Source: Ruminococcus sp.
Lineage (GTDB): Bacteria > Bacillota > Clostridia > Oscillospirales > Acutalibacteraceae
Length of the DNA stretch: 64,000 nt
NCBI GenBank assembly: GCA_017433905.1
Contig: JAFRGI010000021.1
Span: 1-64,000, forward strand
Direction: 5' to 3'
Shown one piece after another: positions 43,913 through 53,710 of this stretch. The notes under the pieces are model-generated. The model was given only the letters and a program-made list of their open reading frames with translations, made no database searches and was not told the DNA's origin. How positions within the stretch are numbered: the stretch's first letter is position 1; each line of letters opens with the position of its first letter. Made by a program: the position numbers and the translations under genes.

Positions 43913-45959
43913 GATTTTAGCGCCCGCGGGCGGGTTTGACAGCGTGATCGCAGCCGTCCGTTCGGGCGCCGACGCGGTTTATGTCGGAGAAAAGCATTTT
44001 TCGGCACGTTCCTCCGCGCATAATTTTGATGAAAATGATTTGAAAAAGGCTGTTGCCTATTGTCATATCCACGGCGTGAAGCTTTATGTGACCCTCAATA
44101 CGATCGTCTTTGACGACGAGTTGGATTCTCTTGCACAGGCGATTGTCTGTGCTGCCGAAGCGGACGCGGATGCGCTGATCGTGCAAAATATGGGCGTGGC
44201 GCGGCTTGCGCGCGAAATAGCGCCCGGGTTGCCGCTGCATGCCTCTACGCAAATGAGCGTTCATTCGCCGGCGGGTGTGAGAGCGCTGTATGAAATGGGC
44301 TTCAAGCGCGTGGTGCTCGCGCGTGAGATGAGCCGCGAAGAAATCCGTGCCTGTGCCGACATTCCGATTGAATTGGAGGTGTTTGTCCACGGCGCACTGT
44401 GTATGAGCGTGTCGGGACAGTGCTATTTTTCCGCGATGATCGGTTCGCGCAGCGGCAACCGCGGCGGATGCGCACAGACCTGCCGACTGCCGTTTTCGAC
44501 AGAAAATCAACGGGGCGGACACGCCCTCAGTCTGCGCGACAACAGCCTGATACCGCGGCTGGACGAGCTTCGGGAGATCGGTGTGTTCTCTGCAAAAATC
44601 GAAGGACGCATGAAACGCCCCGAGTATGTTGCGGCGGCTGTGCGTGCCTGTTGCGAGCAGCGCGACCTGGGTTTTGTTACGGACGCTACCGGCGCCATGC
44701 TGCGCGGCGTATTTTCGCGCACAGGCTTCACGGACGGCTATTTTACGGGAAATATCGGAAGGGATATGTTCGGCACGCGCACAAAGGGCGATGTGGTATC
44801 TGCCGATGAAAAGCTTCTCGGCGCGATCCGCGCTTCCTATAAGGACGAGGTGCAGAACATCCCCGTTTCCATGTGTTTTACCGCGCATATAGGTGCGCCG
44901 GCCGTACTCACGGTCAGCGACGGCGCCCATACCGTGACCGTGCGCTCCGATATGTATGCCGAACCGGCTCGTAAGGTCGCGCTTTCTCCGGAAAAATGCC
45001 GCGCGCAGCTGAGCAGGACGGGCGGCACGGCGTACCGCACGGAGGATCTGCAAATTAACCTCGGTGAAAACCTCAGCCTGTCGCTGTCCGCGCTCAATCA
45101 AATGCGGCGGCGGGGGCTCGAAGAACTGGACGCCGCGCGCGCCGTGGTTCACCGTTATGAGATCTGTGTACCGCCGTCTTTTCATTTTGTGCCTCGGCGG
45201 TGTAGCGGCAGTGTGTGGCGCGCCCGTGTGACGGACACCGCGATCGGAGGGGGCTTTCGGGAAGCGGAACGGGTATTTGTGCCGCTTTTCGCGGATATCG
45301 GTGAAATAGATCGTCTGAACAGAGAGGGGTTTTCCGTCGGGGTGGAAATCCCCCGCGGTATGTTTGGATGCGAGAACCGCATTGCTGCCCGGCTGCGCCG
45401 GGTGAAGTCCATCGGTGTGACGCACGCGCTTTGCGGCAATATCGGCGCGCTGTATCTTGCTGCAAAGGAGGGCTTTGTGCTCCACGGCAGCTTTGGGTTG
45501 AACCTTGTCAATACCTACGATTTACTTTGGGCGGAGGAATACGGTCTCGTCGATACGGAGCTGAGCTTTGAATTGACATTTGCGCAGATTAACCGGCTCG
45601 GCGGTGCTATTCCGCGCGGTGTGATCAGCTACGGTTATCTGCCGGTGATGCTCTGCCGCGCCTGCCCGAACAAGAGCGCGGGAATCTCATGCAAATCCTG
45701 CAAAAACCGAAGAAAATTGCAGGATAGAAAAGGCAACCGCTTTTCGCTGAAATGCGACGGTATTTGTACGGAGATCCTCAATTGCGTGCCGCTGTATATT
45801 GCGGAGGAAGAAATATCCAAGCTTTCCGCAGATTTCCACATTTGGAGGTTCAGTGTGGAAAACTATGTGGAAAAAGTGGAAACAACCGCCGATTTTAACC
45901 GCTTTTTGATGTTGAAAGAACCTTTAACACGTGGATTGTACCGGCGCGGTGTGGAATGA
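43899..45959 (+). CDS. U32 family peptidase-like protein, probable RNA hydroxylation enzyme
   Basis: 686 residues. The N-terminal U32 barrel begins ESIEILAPAGGFDSVIAAVR and has GADAVYVGEKHFSAR, ALCMSVSGQCYFSAMIGSRS and NRGGCAQTCRLPF. A second half of about 350 residues matches the long U32 form with a DUF3656-type domain. A C-terminal Cys set (CRACPNKSAGISCKSCKNRR) could hold an iron-sulfur cluster. U32 members such as E. coli RlhA and TrhP hydroxylate rRNA or tRNA rather than cleave proteins; the target here is not known. It overlaps zapA by 14 bases, a pairing common in Firmicutes. Confidence 0.88.
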   Translation: MESIEILAPAGGFDSVIAAVRSGADAVYVGEKHFSARSSAHNFDENDLKKAVAYCHIHGVKLYVTLNTIVFDDELDSLAQAIVCAAEADADALIVQNMGVARLAREIAPGLPLHASTQMSVHSPAGVRALYEMGFKRVVLAREMSREEIRACADIPIELEVFVHGALCMSVSGQCYFSAMIGSRSGNRGGCAQTCRLPFSTENQRGGHALSLRDNSLIPRLDELREIGVFSAKIEGRMKRPEYVAAAVRACCEQRDLGFVTDATGAMLRGVFSRTGFTDGYFTGNIGRDMFGTRTKGDVVSADEKLLGAIRASYKDEVQNIPVSMCFTAHIGAPAVLTVSDGAHTVTVRSDMYAEPARKVALSPEKCRAQLSRTGGTAYRTEDLQINLGENLSLSLSALNQMRRRGLEELDAARAVVHRYEICVPPSFHFVPRRCSGSVWRARVTDTAIGGGFREAERVFVPLFADIGEIDRLNREGFSVGVEIPRGMFGCENRIAARLRRVKSIGVTHALCGNIGALYLAAKEGFVLHGSFGLNLVNTYDLLWAEEYGLVDTELSFELTFAQINRLGGAIPRGVISYGYLPVMLCRACPNKSAGISCKSCKNRRKLQDRKGNRFSLKCDGICTEILNCVPLYIAEEEISKLSADFHIWRFSVENYVEKVETTADFNRFLMLKEPLTRGLYRRGVE

Positions 45960-46129
45960 TATGTGCAAAGTGTGAATAACGCGGCGAATGGTTCGTCAGA
46001 GAAAAGTATTTTTCTTCTGTCGAAATATGTTTTTTGATGTTCGCTGTCCGGTAATTTCCTTTTCGAAAAAATAAATATCACAAATCTATAAATTGTGCAG
46101 GAAACTGCGAAAAATGAAGGATGGTTATG

Positions 46130-46570
46130 ATGGAACTAAAAATCAAAAAACTCAGAGAAGGCGCCAAAATTCCGCAGAGAGCCACTCCGGGATCTGCAGG
46201 CATGGATCTGTACGCCTGCCTTGACGCGCCCGTTACGCTGGCGCCCGGTCAGCTTGCGGTTGTGCCCACGGGTATCGCGATGGAGCTGCCCGACAACGGC
46301 TGCGCGGCATTTTTGTATGCGCGAAGCGGTCTTGGCGTGAAGCACGGTGTTTGCCTGTCTAACGGCGTCGGCGTTATCGACAGCGACTATCGAGGCGAGG
46401 TCTGCGCGGGACTGTGCAACGTTTCGGATAAGCCGTATGTCATCGAACCCGGCGAGCGCGTTGCGCAGATGGTGATTGCGCCTGTTTTTACCCCGGAGAT
46501 CCGGGAGGTCGGCGCGCTCTCCGATACCGAAAGGGGCGCGGGCGGCTTTGGGTCAACGGGACGGAGTTAA
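46130..46570 (+). CDS. dut: dUTP diphosphatase
   Basis: Hydrolyses dUTP to dUMP and PPi, keeping uracil out of DNA. 146 residues with the five trimeric dUTPase motifs: PGSAGMDLYA, ARSGLGVKHG, GVGVIDSDYRGEV, GERVAQMVI and the C-terminal arm RGAGGFGSTG. Three close ATGs exist (46121, 46127, 46130); AAGG at 46117-46120 fits the last best. Confidence 0.95.
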   Translation: MELKIKKLREGAKIPQRATPGSAGMDLYACLDAPVTLAPGQLAVVPTGIAMELPDNGCAAFLYARSGLGVKHGVCLSNGVGVIDSDYRGEVCAGLCNVSDKPYVIEPGERVAQMVIAPVFTPEIREVGALSDTERGAGGFGSTGRS

Positions 46571-46601
46571 GCTGCACGGAAAAGAGAGTTTTATCGCTTC
46601 G

Positions 46602-46630
46602 GGGAGTTCCTTGTGAGCTCCCTTTTCCTT
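46602..46630 (+). terminator. Terminator after dut
   Basis: GGGAG plus a short extension pairs with CTCCC around a loop, followed by TTTTCCTT. It separates dut from the mreB unit. Confidence 0.65.
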
Positions 46631-46737
46631 ATGCACACAAAACGCGGTTTCGACAAATAACGCGCTGCTTTCCGTGTATAATAACGCTGAAAGCTCTGTG
46701 AAACGGGCTTTGATAAAACGGCAAGGGACGTGAGTAC

Positions 46738-47751
46738 ATGTTTTCATTGGCAAAGGACGTCGGTATTGACCTCGGAACGGCAAATACACTCGTTTGTATG
46801 CGCGGACGCGGTATTATTCTGCGTGAACCGTCCGTAGTGGCTGTGGATGCGCGCGACGGCAGTGTCAGAGCGGTTGGTACACAGGCGCGCGATATGATCG
46901 GAAGAACACCCTCCACCATTGCGGCTGTGCGTCCGCTCAAGGACGGGGTGATTGCGGATTTTGATATTACCGCCAAAATGCTGCAGCACTTTTTGCGCAA
47001 GGCGGTGCGGACGGGCTTGTTCACCAAGCCGCGCGTGGTGATCTGTCTGCCGACGGGCGTGACGGAGGTGGAGCGCAAGGCAGTTGAGGACGCGGCGTAT
47101 CAGGCAGGTGCGAAGCCGCCTGTCCATTTGATTGAGGAGCCGATGGCGGCGGCAATCGGCGCCGGGCTGCCCGTGGACGAGCCCGTCGGGAGCATGGTGG
47201 CAGATATCGGCGGAGGCACCAGCGAGGTCGCGGTCATTTCGCTCGGCGGAATTGTATCCTCCTGTTCTGTGCGCGTAGGCGGCGATTGTCTTGACGAGGC
47301 GATTATCCGCCACGTCAAGCAGGCTTATAACCTGCTGATCGGCGAGCGCACTGCCGAGGATGTGAAGCTCCAAATCGGTTCTGCTTTTCCGCTCAGCGAG
47401 AACGAGGAAATCGTTGTCAAGGGCAGGAGTCTTTCGGATGGGCTGCCAAGGGATGTGACGCTCAGCTCCGGCGAGGTGCGCGAAGCGCTGTCCCCGCCGC
47501 TGGCACAAATTATTGAGGCGATCAGAAGCACCCTTGAGCGAACGCCGCCCGAGCTGTCGGCGGATATTATTGACCACGGCGTTACGCTCACGGGCGGCGG
47601 CGCGCTGCTGCGCGGCATTGATATGTTGGTTGCGCAGCAAACGGGTATGACCGTGCATATCGCGCAGAAACCGCTGGATTGCGTAGCGGACGGTGCAGGC
47701 AAACGGCTGGGCGGCAAGCGCCCTTCGCAGCACAGGCGTCAAAAGCAATGA
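46738..47751 (+). CDS. mreB: Rod-shape-determining protein MreB
   Basis: Actin-like ATPase filament that guides side-wall synthesis. 337 residues with DVGIDLGTANTLVC (phosphate 1), the adenosine/phosphate 2 region VADIGGGTSEVAVISLGG, and LTGGGALLRGIDMLVAQQTG at the end. Only one MreB homologue lies in the window. A TATAAT at 46677-46682 may be its promoter -10, but no good -35 is paired with it. The stop overlaps the mreC ATG (ATGA). Confidence 0.96.
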   Translation: MFSLAKDVGIDLGTANTLVCMRGRGIILREPSVVAVDARDGSVRAVGTQARDMIGRTPSTIAAVRPLKDGVIADFDITAKMLQHFLRKAVRTGLFTKPRVVICLPTGVTEVERKAVEDAAYQAGAKPPVHLIEEPMAAAIGAGLPVDEPVGSMVADIGGGTSEVAVISLGGIVSSCSVRVGGDCLDEAIIRHVKQAYNLLIGERTAEDVKLQIGSAFPLSENEEIVVKGRSLSDGLPRDVTLSSGEVREALSPPLAQIIEAIRSTLERTPPELSADIIDHGVTLTGGGALLRGIDMLVAQQTGMTVHIAQKPLDCVADGAGKRLGGKRPSQHRRQKQ

Positions 47752-48551
47752 GCCGGCGAAACAACAGAAAGATCCTGCTGCTCACACTCATCACGGTGGT
47801 GCTGATGGGTGTTTTCTCCGTGGGCGAAAACGCGCTGCTGCCGAGCGGATGGAACGCGCTCACCGGTGGTGTTTTCCGTTTGTCGGCAGATGCGGCGGCT
47901 GCGCTGTCCGCGCCGTCTTACGGGGAGCTGCAGGAGGAAAACGAACGGCTGCGCGCAGAAAACAGCGTTTTGCGCGAACAGGTCGCGGATATGGATGCGC
48001 TGCGCGACGAAAACCAAACGCTGTGGGAGTATTTTGACTTAAAAAAGCTCGAGCCGTCCCTGGAGCTCAAGCCTGCTTTTGTGCTGCAGCAGAGCGCTTT
48101 AGATGATTTTGACGGATTTGCTCTAGGAGCAGGCTCTGCGCTCGGGGTCAAGGTGAACGACGCGGTCGTGACGCCGGAAGGGCTGGTGGGACGCGTTGCG
48201 ACGGTCGACCGGGTTTCGTGCCGGGTTAAGACGCTGCTCTCGCCCGGTCTGAAGGTTGCTGTGACAGACAGCCGCACGCAGGACAGCGGAATTCTCGGCG
48301 GCAGGGACGGTGAGGCGGTGATGAGCCGTCTTGCCGAGGATCATCACATTGCTGTCGGCGATTTGATCCTGACTGCCGGCACGGGAGGCGTGTATCCTGC
48401 GCGGTTGATTGTCGGAACCGTCCGGGAGTTGAGAACCGACCCGTACGACGGGGCGCAGTATGCCGTTGTGGAGCCTGCCGCCGATCCGGAAAGCGTGAGG
48501 GAGGCGGCGGTGATTATCGGATTTTCCGCAAAAGGAGTGACGAACCCATGA
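47748..48551 (+). CDS. mreC: Rod-shape-determining protein MreC
   Basis: 267 residues: one N-terminal membrane helix (KILLLTLITVVLMGVFSVG), a coiled coil (ELQEENERLRAENSVLREQV) and the extracytoplasmic beta-barrel region (VVTPEGLVGRVATVDRVSCR). It bridges MreB to the synthetic enzymes. Four-base overlaps with both mreB and mreD. Confidence 0.94.
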   Translation: MSRRNNRKILLLTLITVVLMGVFSVGENALLPSGWNALTGGVFRLSADAAAALSAPSYGELQEENERLRAENSVLREQVADMDALRDENQTLWEYFDLKKLEPSLELKPAFVLQQSALDDFDGFALGAGSALGVKVNDAVVTPEGLVGRVATVDRVSCRVKTLLSPGLKVAVTDSRTQDSGILGGRDGEAVMSRLAEDHHIAVGDLILTAGTGGVYPARLIVGTVRELRTDPYDGAQYAVVEPAADPESVREAAVIIGFSAKGVTNP

Positions 48552-49021
48552 ATAGACGTTTTTTGCGCGGCGTTCTTATCGCGTTAGAGCTGCTGGCGTT
48601 GTATGTACTCGAAAATACGCCGCGGATGTTTCCGGCGTTGGGGGGCGTCCGTCCGTTGCTGCTGACAGCGGCGGCTTTCTCTTTGACGTCGGAACAGGTT
48701 TCGGGGGCAACGTTCTGCGGTGCGGTTTGCGGTGTGCTGACCGACCTTGCGGACGGCTCTGTCGGTGTTTACGCCGTCGGGATAACAGTGCTTTGCTACG
48801 CGCAGTCCACCTGTTTGCATACGTCGTTTCGGCGCAATCTGCCTTCCCTGTGGTTGCTCTCTTTGGCGGCGCTGGCTCTCCTTTGCGGCGCCGATGCGCT
48901 GGTACGGTTGGTCACGGACGGCATATGGTGGCAGCGGTTCTGGCTGCGTGCAGGGCTGACATATCTTTGTGTTTTTCCGCTGTCTGTTCTCAATTTTAGG
49001 AGGGAGCGGCATGAAGCGTAA
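48548..49021 (+). CDS. mreD: Rod-shape-determining protein MreD
   Basis: A 157-residue hydrophobic protein with about five membrane helices and the MreD-like start RRFLRGVLIALELLALYVLE. The sequence is weakly conserved; the call rests strongly on its place between mreC and the PBP. It overlaps the next gene by 11 bases. Confidence 0.85.
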   Translation: MNRRFLRGVLIALELLALYVLENTPRMFPALGGVRPLLLTAAAFSLTSEQVSGATFCGAVCGVLTDLADGSVGVYAVGITVLCYAQSTCLHTSFRRNLPSLWLLSLAALALLCGADALVRLVTDGIWWQRFWLRAGLTYLCVFPLSVLNFRRERHEA

Positions 49022-50864
49022 ACCATACATTATTTGCGTGGTGATTTTGTCTTTGATATTCGCCGCGTTCGCTGTTCGGCTGGCGGACTGGCAGCTGTTC
49101 AACGGGGCGGAATACCGCGCTGTTGCGGCGCGGGCAGCCGCGGTGGTTGTTACCGCCGAGGCCGTGCGCGGCGAGATCCTTGACTGCAGCGGCAAAGGCT
49201 TGGTCACCAATACCGCACACCATGCGATTGTTCTGGAGCCGTCGCGGATCTCCGAAAATGAACGCGACCGGTTGCTTCTTACGCTGATAGAGCTGACGGA
49301 ACAGACGGGTGACAAACGTACGGATGAGCTTGACGCGGGCGCGGATATCCGGGCGCTGAAAAAAACATACAAAATCAACGGCGATTATGATGATTCCCGG
49401 CTGCGCGGGCTGGTTTCCGTGTTGTGGGGGATGGAGCACACGGACGGCGATACCTATACCTTTGCGTCCGATGTGAGCGAGGCGTGCGTGAGCGCGGTCA
49501 GCGAGCATACGCAGGGGATTGACGGTGTGGAAATCCAAACCTACCACGTTCGTTCGGCGGAACAACCGTCGCTTGCTCCGCACCTTATCGGCGCGTTGGG
49601 CGCTGTTTCTGCCGAGGAATACGAGGCGCTCGCGGATAAGGGATACGGTTTTACGGACAGTATCGGAAAATTCGGCATAGAGGCAGCCTGCGAAAGTGAA
49701 CTGCGCGGCACGGGAGGCGAACAACTCCTCGCTCCAGATGCAGACGGTGATGTTTCGAATGCGCTTGAAACCACGAACGCGCGGCGCGGCAACACGGTTT
49801 GGCTGACCCTTGACAGCGATTTACAGAAAACGGCGTCCGAATCGCTGGCGGATAATGTTCGGGCGGCGCGAAAGGCAGGCGCAGAGGACTGCACGGCCGG
49901 CGCTGCGGTGATGCTGGACGTCGGGGATTTTTCTGTCCTTGCGGCGGCGAGCTGCCCGACCTACGACCTCAACAGTTACAGCGAATACGGTGATTACTAT
50001 ATCAAGCTGACGCAGGACGAGAGCGCGCCGATGTTCAACCGCGCCTGCTCGGGCAGCTTTGCCTGCGGCTCCGTGTTCAAGCCCTGCGTGGCGCTGGCGG
50101 CGCTCCGGGAGGACGTCATCACGCCCGAAACCACTGTTTACTGCGCGCGTTTTTACGATTACTATCCATCCAACATCGTTGCGTGCATGCACTACCACGG
50201 CGAAGAAAATCTTTTTACTGCACTTGCGCATTCCTGCAACGTTTTCTTTGCTGAAACGGGTAGACGGCTGGGGATTGAGCGGATGTCCGATTTTGCTGCA
50301 AAAGCAGGTCTGGGAGAATATACGGGGCTGGAGATTGACGAAAGCCGCGGCGTTCTTGCGGGACGCGACAGCGATACCTGGACGGCAGGCAATACCGTTC
50401 AGGCGGCGATCGGACAGTCCGACAATGCCTTTACTCCAATGCAACTGGCAACCTATACCGCGACCGTTGCCAACAACGGCACGCGCCTGCGCACCCATCT
50501 GGTGAAAAAAATTACGGATTACAGCAGGGAGAAAACCCTCTCCCAAACCCTCCCCGAAACCGTGTGCGACCTCGGCGTGGAGCAAAAGCACCTCGATGCG
50601 GTTACAAAGGGTATGCTGGATGTGACGCAGAGTCCAGAGGGTACCGCTTACGGTGAGTTTGCGGATTTTCCCGTTAAGGTTGCTGCCAAAACAGGCACAG
50701 CCGAAAATGCCGGCAGCGACCATGCGGCGTTCATTTGCTTTGCGCCGTTTGAAGCGCCCGAGGTCGCCGTTGCCGTCGTTATCGAGCACGGAGCAAACAC
50801 CACCTTTGCCATGCGCACGGCAAAGGATATGCTCCGGGCTTATTTTGAGAAAAAAGAATCGTGA
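49011..50864 (+). CDS. Penicillin-binding protein 2-type transpeptidase
   Basis: 617 residues: an N-terminal anchor helix (YIICVVILSLIFAAFAVRLA), a pedestal domain, and a transpeptidase domain with all three active-site motifs, SVFK (Ser354, Lys357), SCN (Ser408) and KTGT (Lys560). Class B PBP, so it crosslinks and has no glycosyltransferase domain. Following mreBCD it is most likely the elongasome PBP2. The ATG at 49011 was chosen for its GAGGGAGCGGC site inside mreD. Cysteines at the motif flanks (ACGSVFKPC) are unusual but outside the catalytic residues. Confidence 0.93.
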   Translation: MKRKPYIICVVILSLIFAAFAVRLADWQLFNGAEYRAVAARAAAVVVTAEAVRGEILDCSGKGLVTNTAHHAIVLEPSRISENERDRLLLTLIELTEQTGDKRTDELDAGADIRALKKTYKINGDYDDSRLRGLVSVLWGMEHTDGDTYTFASDVSEACVSAVSEHTQGIDGVEIQTYHVRSAEQPSLAPHLIGALGAVSAEEYEALADKGYGFTDSIGKFGIEAACESELRGTGGEQLLAPDADGDVSNALETTNARRGNTVWLTLDSDLQKTASESLADNVRAARKAGAEDCTAGAAVMLDVGDFSVLAAASCPTYDLNSYSEYGDYYIKLTQDESAPMFNRACSGSFACGSVFKPCVALAALREDVITPETTVYCARFYDYYPSNIVACMHYHGEENLFTALAHSCNVFFAETGRRLGIERMSDFAAKAGLGEYTGLEIDESRGVLAGRDSDTWTAGNTVQAAIGQSDNAFTPMQLATYTATVANNGTRLRTHLVKKITDYSREKTLSQTLPETVCDLGVEQKHLDAVTKGMLDVTQSPEGTAYGEFADFPVKVAAKTGTAENAGSDHAAFICFAPFEAPEVAVAVVIEHGANTTFAMRTAKDMLRAYFEKKES

Positions 50865-50975
50865 GAAAGCCTTGAGAGACTAATGACGAATTCAATACAG
50901 ATAAAGCACTAATTATTGTATACTATGCCCAAAATCATCCGTGAAAATTTGTGTGCATAAAATCCCCTGCTTTTA

Positions 50976-51004
50976 TTGCTCTTTTCGGAATTTTATGATA
51001 GAAT
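50976..51004 (+). promoter_or_regulatory. Promoter upstream of the MinD-like gene
   Basis: TTGCTC at 50976-50981 and TAGAAT at 50999-51004 with a 17-base spacer; 20 bases later the gene starts. The 160-base gap after the PBP holds no clear terminator. Confidence 0.65.
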
Positions 51005-51024
51005 AAACAAGAGGTATTGTAACT

Positions 51025-51771
51025 ATGAACAATGTAATCGTTGTGGCGTCCGGCAAGGGCGGTACGGGCAAGTCGACCGTGTGTATCTGTTTGTCGGTTT
51101 CTCTTGTCAGGCAGGGAAAACGGGTGCTGTTGATTGACTGTGACTGCGGTATGCGCGGGCTGGACATTATGCTCGACATGGAGCAGGACATTCTTTTTGA
51201 CGCGTCCGACGCCGTGTGCGGCAACTGCGCCTTTAACGAGGCGGTCTACAAAAGTAAAAACAACGATCAGCTCTTTTTGATGGCAGCTCCCTTTGACGCG
51301 GAGAACGAGCTCAGTTCGTCGGTGTTTCGCCAGTTGGTGGACGCGGTAAAGGACGGCTTTGACTACGTGATTATCGACTCGCCTGCGGGTATCGGTTCCG
51401 GATTTGTGACAGCCGCCGCTCCTGCCGACAGGGCGTTGATCGTCACCAATGCCGAACCCACCAGCGTGCGCGGCGCGGTCAAGGTGCGCAAGCGTTTGGA
51501 AGCGCTGGGTGTGAACGATGTGCGGCTGGTGATTAACCGCTTTGACAAGCGCGTGTTTCGCAAACTCGGGTTTTATCCCGATCTCGACGCCGTGATCGAC
51601 GCGGCGCAGACACAGTTGATTTCTCTTGTGCCGTTTGATATCAACATTTCCGTTGTCATGCAAAAGGGTGCGGCAGGAACCGAAAACGGCGCGGCGTTTG
51701 CTCCGTTTGAACGGCTTGCTAAGCGCATTCAGGGAATGCCGTGTCCGCTTTTGCTCAAGGGGATACTGTGA
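51025..51771 (+). CDS. minD: MinD/ParA-type ATPase
   Basis: 248 residues with the deviant Walker A GKGGTGKST, the switch motif DCDCGMRGLDIMLDM and the Walker B region VIIDSPAGIGSGF, all MinD-like. Its C-terminus (PCPLLLKGIL) lacks an obvious amphipathic membrane-targeting helix. MinC and MinE genes are absent. It sits downstream of mreBCD-PBP2, so a division-site role is likely but another MinD-family cargo function is possible. Confidence 0.82.
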   Translation: MNNVIVVASGKGGTGKSTVCICLSVSLVRQGKRVLLIDCDCGMRGLDIMLDMEQDILFDASDAVCGNCAFNEAVYKSKNNDQLFLMAAPFDAENELSSSVFRQLVDAVKDGFDYVIIDSPAGIGSGFVTAAAPADRALIVTNAEPTSVRGAVKVRKRLEALGVNDVRLVINRFDKRVFRKLGFYPDLDAVIDAAQTQLISLVPFDINISVVMQKGAAGTENGAAFAPFERLAKRIQGMPCPLLLKGIL

Positions 51772-51815
51772 TTTTGGATAAATTGCTATTCTGAAATGTT
51801 TGGAGGATTTTGGAT

Positions 51816-52211
51816 ATGAATATTGCACTTATTGCTCACGATGAAAAAAAAGAATTAATGGTGCAGTTTTGCATTGCTTACTGCGGCGTGCTCAGCCGCA
51901 ACAATTTGTGCGCCACGGGTACAACGGGAAAAATGGTTTCCGAAGCGACCGGCTTGACTATCCAAAAATTCCTTGCCGGATCGCAGGGCGGCAGCCAGCA
52001 GATTGCCGCGCGTATCGCCTGCAACGAGGTGGACATGCTTCTCTTTTTCCGTGATCCGCTCAGCCCCAAGCCCAACGAGCCGAACGATATGAACATGCTG
52101 CGGCTCTGCGACATGCATAACGTGCCTGTCGCTACCAATATCGCTACCGCTGAGGTGCTGATCCACGGTCTTGAACGCGGCGATCTTGACTGGAGAAATA
52201 TTCTTAAATAA
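51816..52211 (+). CDS. mgsA: Methylglyoxal synthase
   Basis: Converts dihydroxyacetone phosphate to methylglyoxal and phosphate, a bypass relieving sugar-phosphate stress. 131 residues: NIALIAHDEKKELM, the phosphate loop ATGTTGKM, GSQGGSQQIAARI, and FFRDPLSPKPNEPND with the catalytic Asp. The ATG at 51816 lies 9 bases after a GGAGG. It follows the MinD-like gene at 44 bases. Confidence 0.93.
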   Translation: MNIALIAHDEKKELMVQFCIAYCGVLSRNNLCATGTTGKMVSEATGLTIQKFLAGSQGGSQQIAARIACNEVDMLLFFRDPLSPKPNEPNDMNMLRLCDMHNVPVATNIATAEVLIHGLERGDLDWRNILK

Positions 52212-52236
52212 TGCTTACATATGACAATTGAAGGCT

Positions 52237-52303
52237 CATCGTCGGGCGGCGTTATGCTGCCCGATGTTTATGTGTATGGTACGGGCGCACTTTCTGTGCG
52301 CCC
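52237..52303 (+). terminator. Two hairpins between mgsA and hisS
   Basis: CAT/ATG plus CGGGC/GCCCG form one stem (52237-52266), and GGGCGCAC/GTGCGCCC form a perfect 8-bp stem (52283-52303). Neither has a long T tract, so termination is only probable. No T-box sequence fits the 119-base gap, although hisS is often T-box controlled in Firmicutes. Confidence 0.45.
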
Positions 52304-52330
52304 CTGCGAGCTATATAGGGAGGTATTTTG

Positions 52331-53626
52331 ATGGCTTTAATTACCAAGAAAATCAAGGGTACGGAGGACGTGCTGCCCAAGCAGAGTTACCGCTGGCAGT
52401 TTGTGGAGAATATCATGCGCGAGGAAGCGCGTGCTTACGGCTTCAGGGAAATCCGTACGCCTGTTTTTGAACATACGGAGCTGTTTGCACGAGGTGTGGG
52501 TCAAACAACCGACGTGGTGCAAAAAGAAATGTATACCTTCGATACGAAGGGCGGCGAGAGCGTCACTCTGCGTCCCGAGGGGACGGCGGGCGCGGCGAGA
52601 GCCGTGCTCGAGCATAATCTCGAAAACGACGGTCTGCCGATCAAGGCAAGCTATTTTGTGTCCTGTTACCGCTACGAAAAGCCGCAGGCGGGCAGGCTCA
52701 GGGAATTTCATCAGTTCGGTCTGGAGATGTACGGTACGCAGGCTCCTCTCGCCGATGCGGAGTTGATTTGCGCGGCGCAGTCTATTCTGGATCGTTTGGG
52801 TCTCGGTCAAATCCGGCTGGAGATCAATTCTATCGGTTGTCCGGAATGCCGTGCCAAATATAATCAGGCGCTGCGCGAATACTTTGGCGCCTACCGCGAC
52901 AGGCTCTGCGGTACCTGCCTGACGCGTCTGGAGAAAAACCCCATGCGCCTGCTCGACTGTAAAAGCCCATCCGATCAGGCGATTGCCGAGGGTGCGCCCA
53001 AGATCACGGATTATCTTTGCGGCGAGTGTGAAAGCCACTTTGCCGAGGTAAAAAAATATCTTACGTGTGCGGGCGTTGCTTACACGGTCAATCCCACGAT
53101 CGTGCGCGGTCTCGACTATTACACCAAAACCGTTTTTGAATTCGTCACAGACTGTATCGGTGCGCAGGGAACGGTTTGCGGCGGCGGCAGATACGACGGA
53201 CTGATGGAGGAGCTGGGCGGCAGGCACACGCCGTCTCTCGGCTTTGCAATGGGATTGGAACGTCTGCTCATGGTGATGGACGCGCAGGGTGTTGAGATTC
53301 CGGATACGGACGTTTGCGCCCTCTACATCGCAACGATGGGCGACAGCGCGAAAACCAAGGCGTTTGAACTGCTCAAGCGCGTGCGCGAATGCGGACTGAC
53401 TGCCGAAACCGATGTGGTGGGCAGGGGACTGCGTGCACAGATGAAATATGCCGACAAAATCGGCGCGCGGTATTCTGTGGTGATTGGCGATAACGAAATA
53501 GCCGAAAACAAGGCGCGCGTCAAAAATATGGAGAGCGGCGAGCAGACGGAGCTGCCGCTTGACGACAGCTTTGCCGAGAAGTTTTCGGTGCTGCAAATGG
53601 CGGACACCCGTTCGTTTGAGCTTTGA
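52331..53626 (+). CDS. hisS: Histidine-tRNA ligase
   Basis: 431 residues, class II. Motif 2 region (SYFVSCYRYEKPQAGRLREF, then HQFGLEMYG), the His-specific RGLDYYTKTVFEF and motif 3 (GFAMGLERLLMVMD) are clear. The C-terminal anticodon-binding domain is complete. An ATG three bases inside a TTG-start alternative is used, after AGGGAGGTATTTTG. aspS follows after 84 bases, the usual Firmicute pairing. Confidence 0.97.
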   Translation: MALITKKIKGTEDVLPKQSYRWQFVENIMREEARAYGFREIRTPVFEHTELFARGVGQTTDVVQKEMYTFDTKGGESVTLRPEGTAGAARAVLEHNLENDGLPIKASYFVSCYRYEKPQAGRLREFHQFGLEMYGTQAPLADAELICAAQSILDRLGLGQIRLEINSIGCPECRAKYNQALREYFGAYRDRLCGTCLTRLEKNPMRLLDCKSPSDQAIAEGAPKITDYLCGECESHFAEVKKYLTCAGVAYTVNPTIVRGLDYYTKTVFEFVTDCIGAQGTVCGGGRYDGLMEELGGRHTPSLGFAMGLERLLMVMDAQGVEIPDTDVCALYIATMGDSAKTKAFELLKRVRECGLTAETDVVGRGLRAQMKYADKIGARYSVVIGDNEIAENKARVKNMESGEQTELPLDDSFAEKFSVLQMADTRSFEL

Positions 53627-53710
53627 GAGGGTACCCAAAGACCGTTTTGCAGGCGGATGCCGTCCGCACAGAGCATGCGGGCACATACCAATAGATATAC
53701 GGAGGAAATT

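Noticed and set aside
52212..52330. Possible T-box or His-responsive leader before hisS
   Set aside because: Only 119 bases are available, no T-box core sequence or specifier loop is visible, and the two hairpins there are simple.
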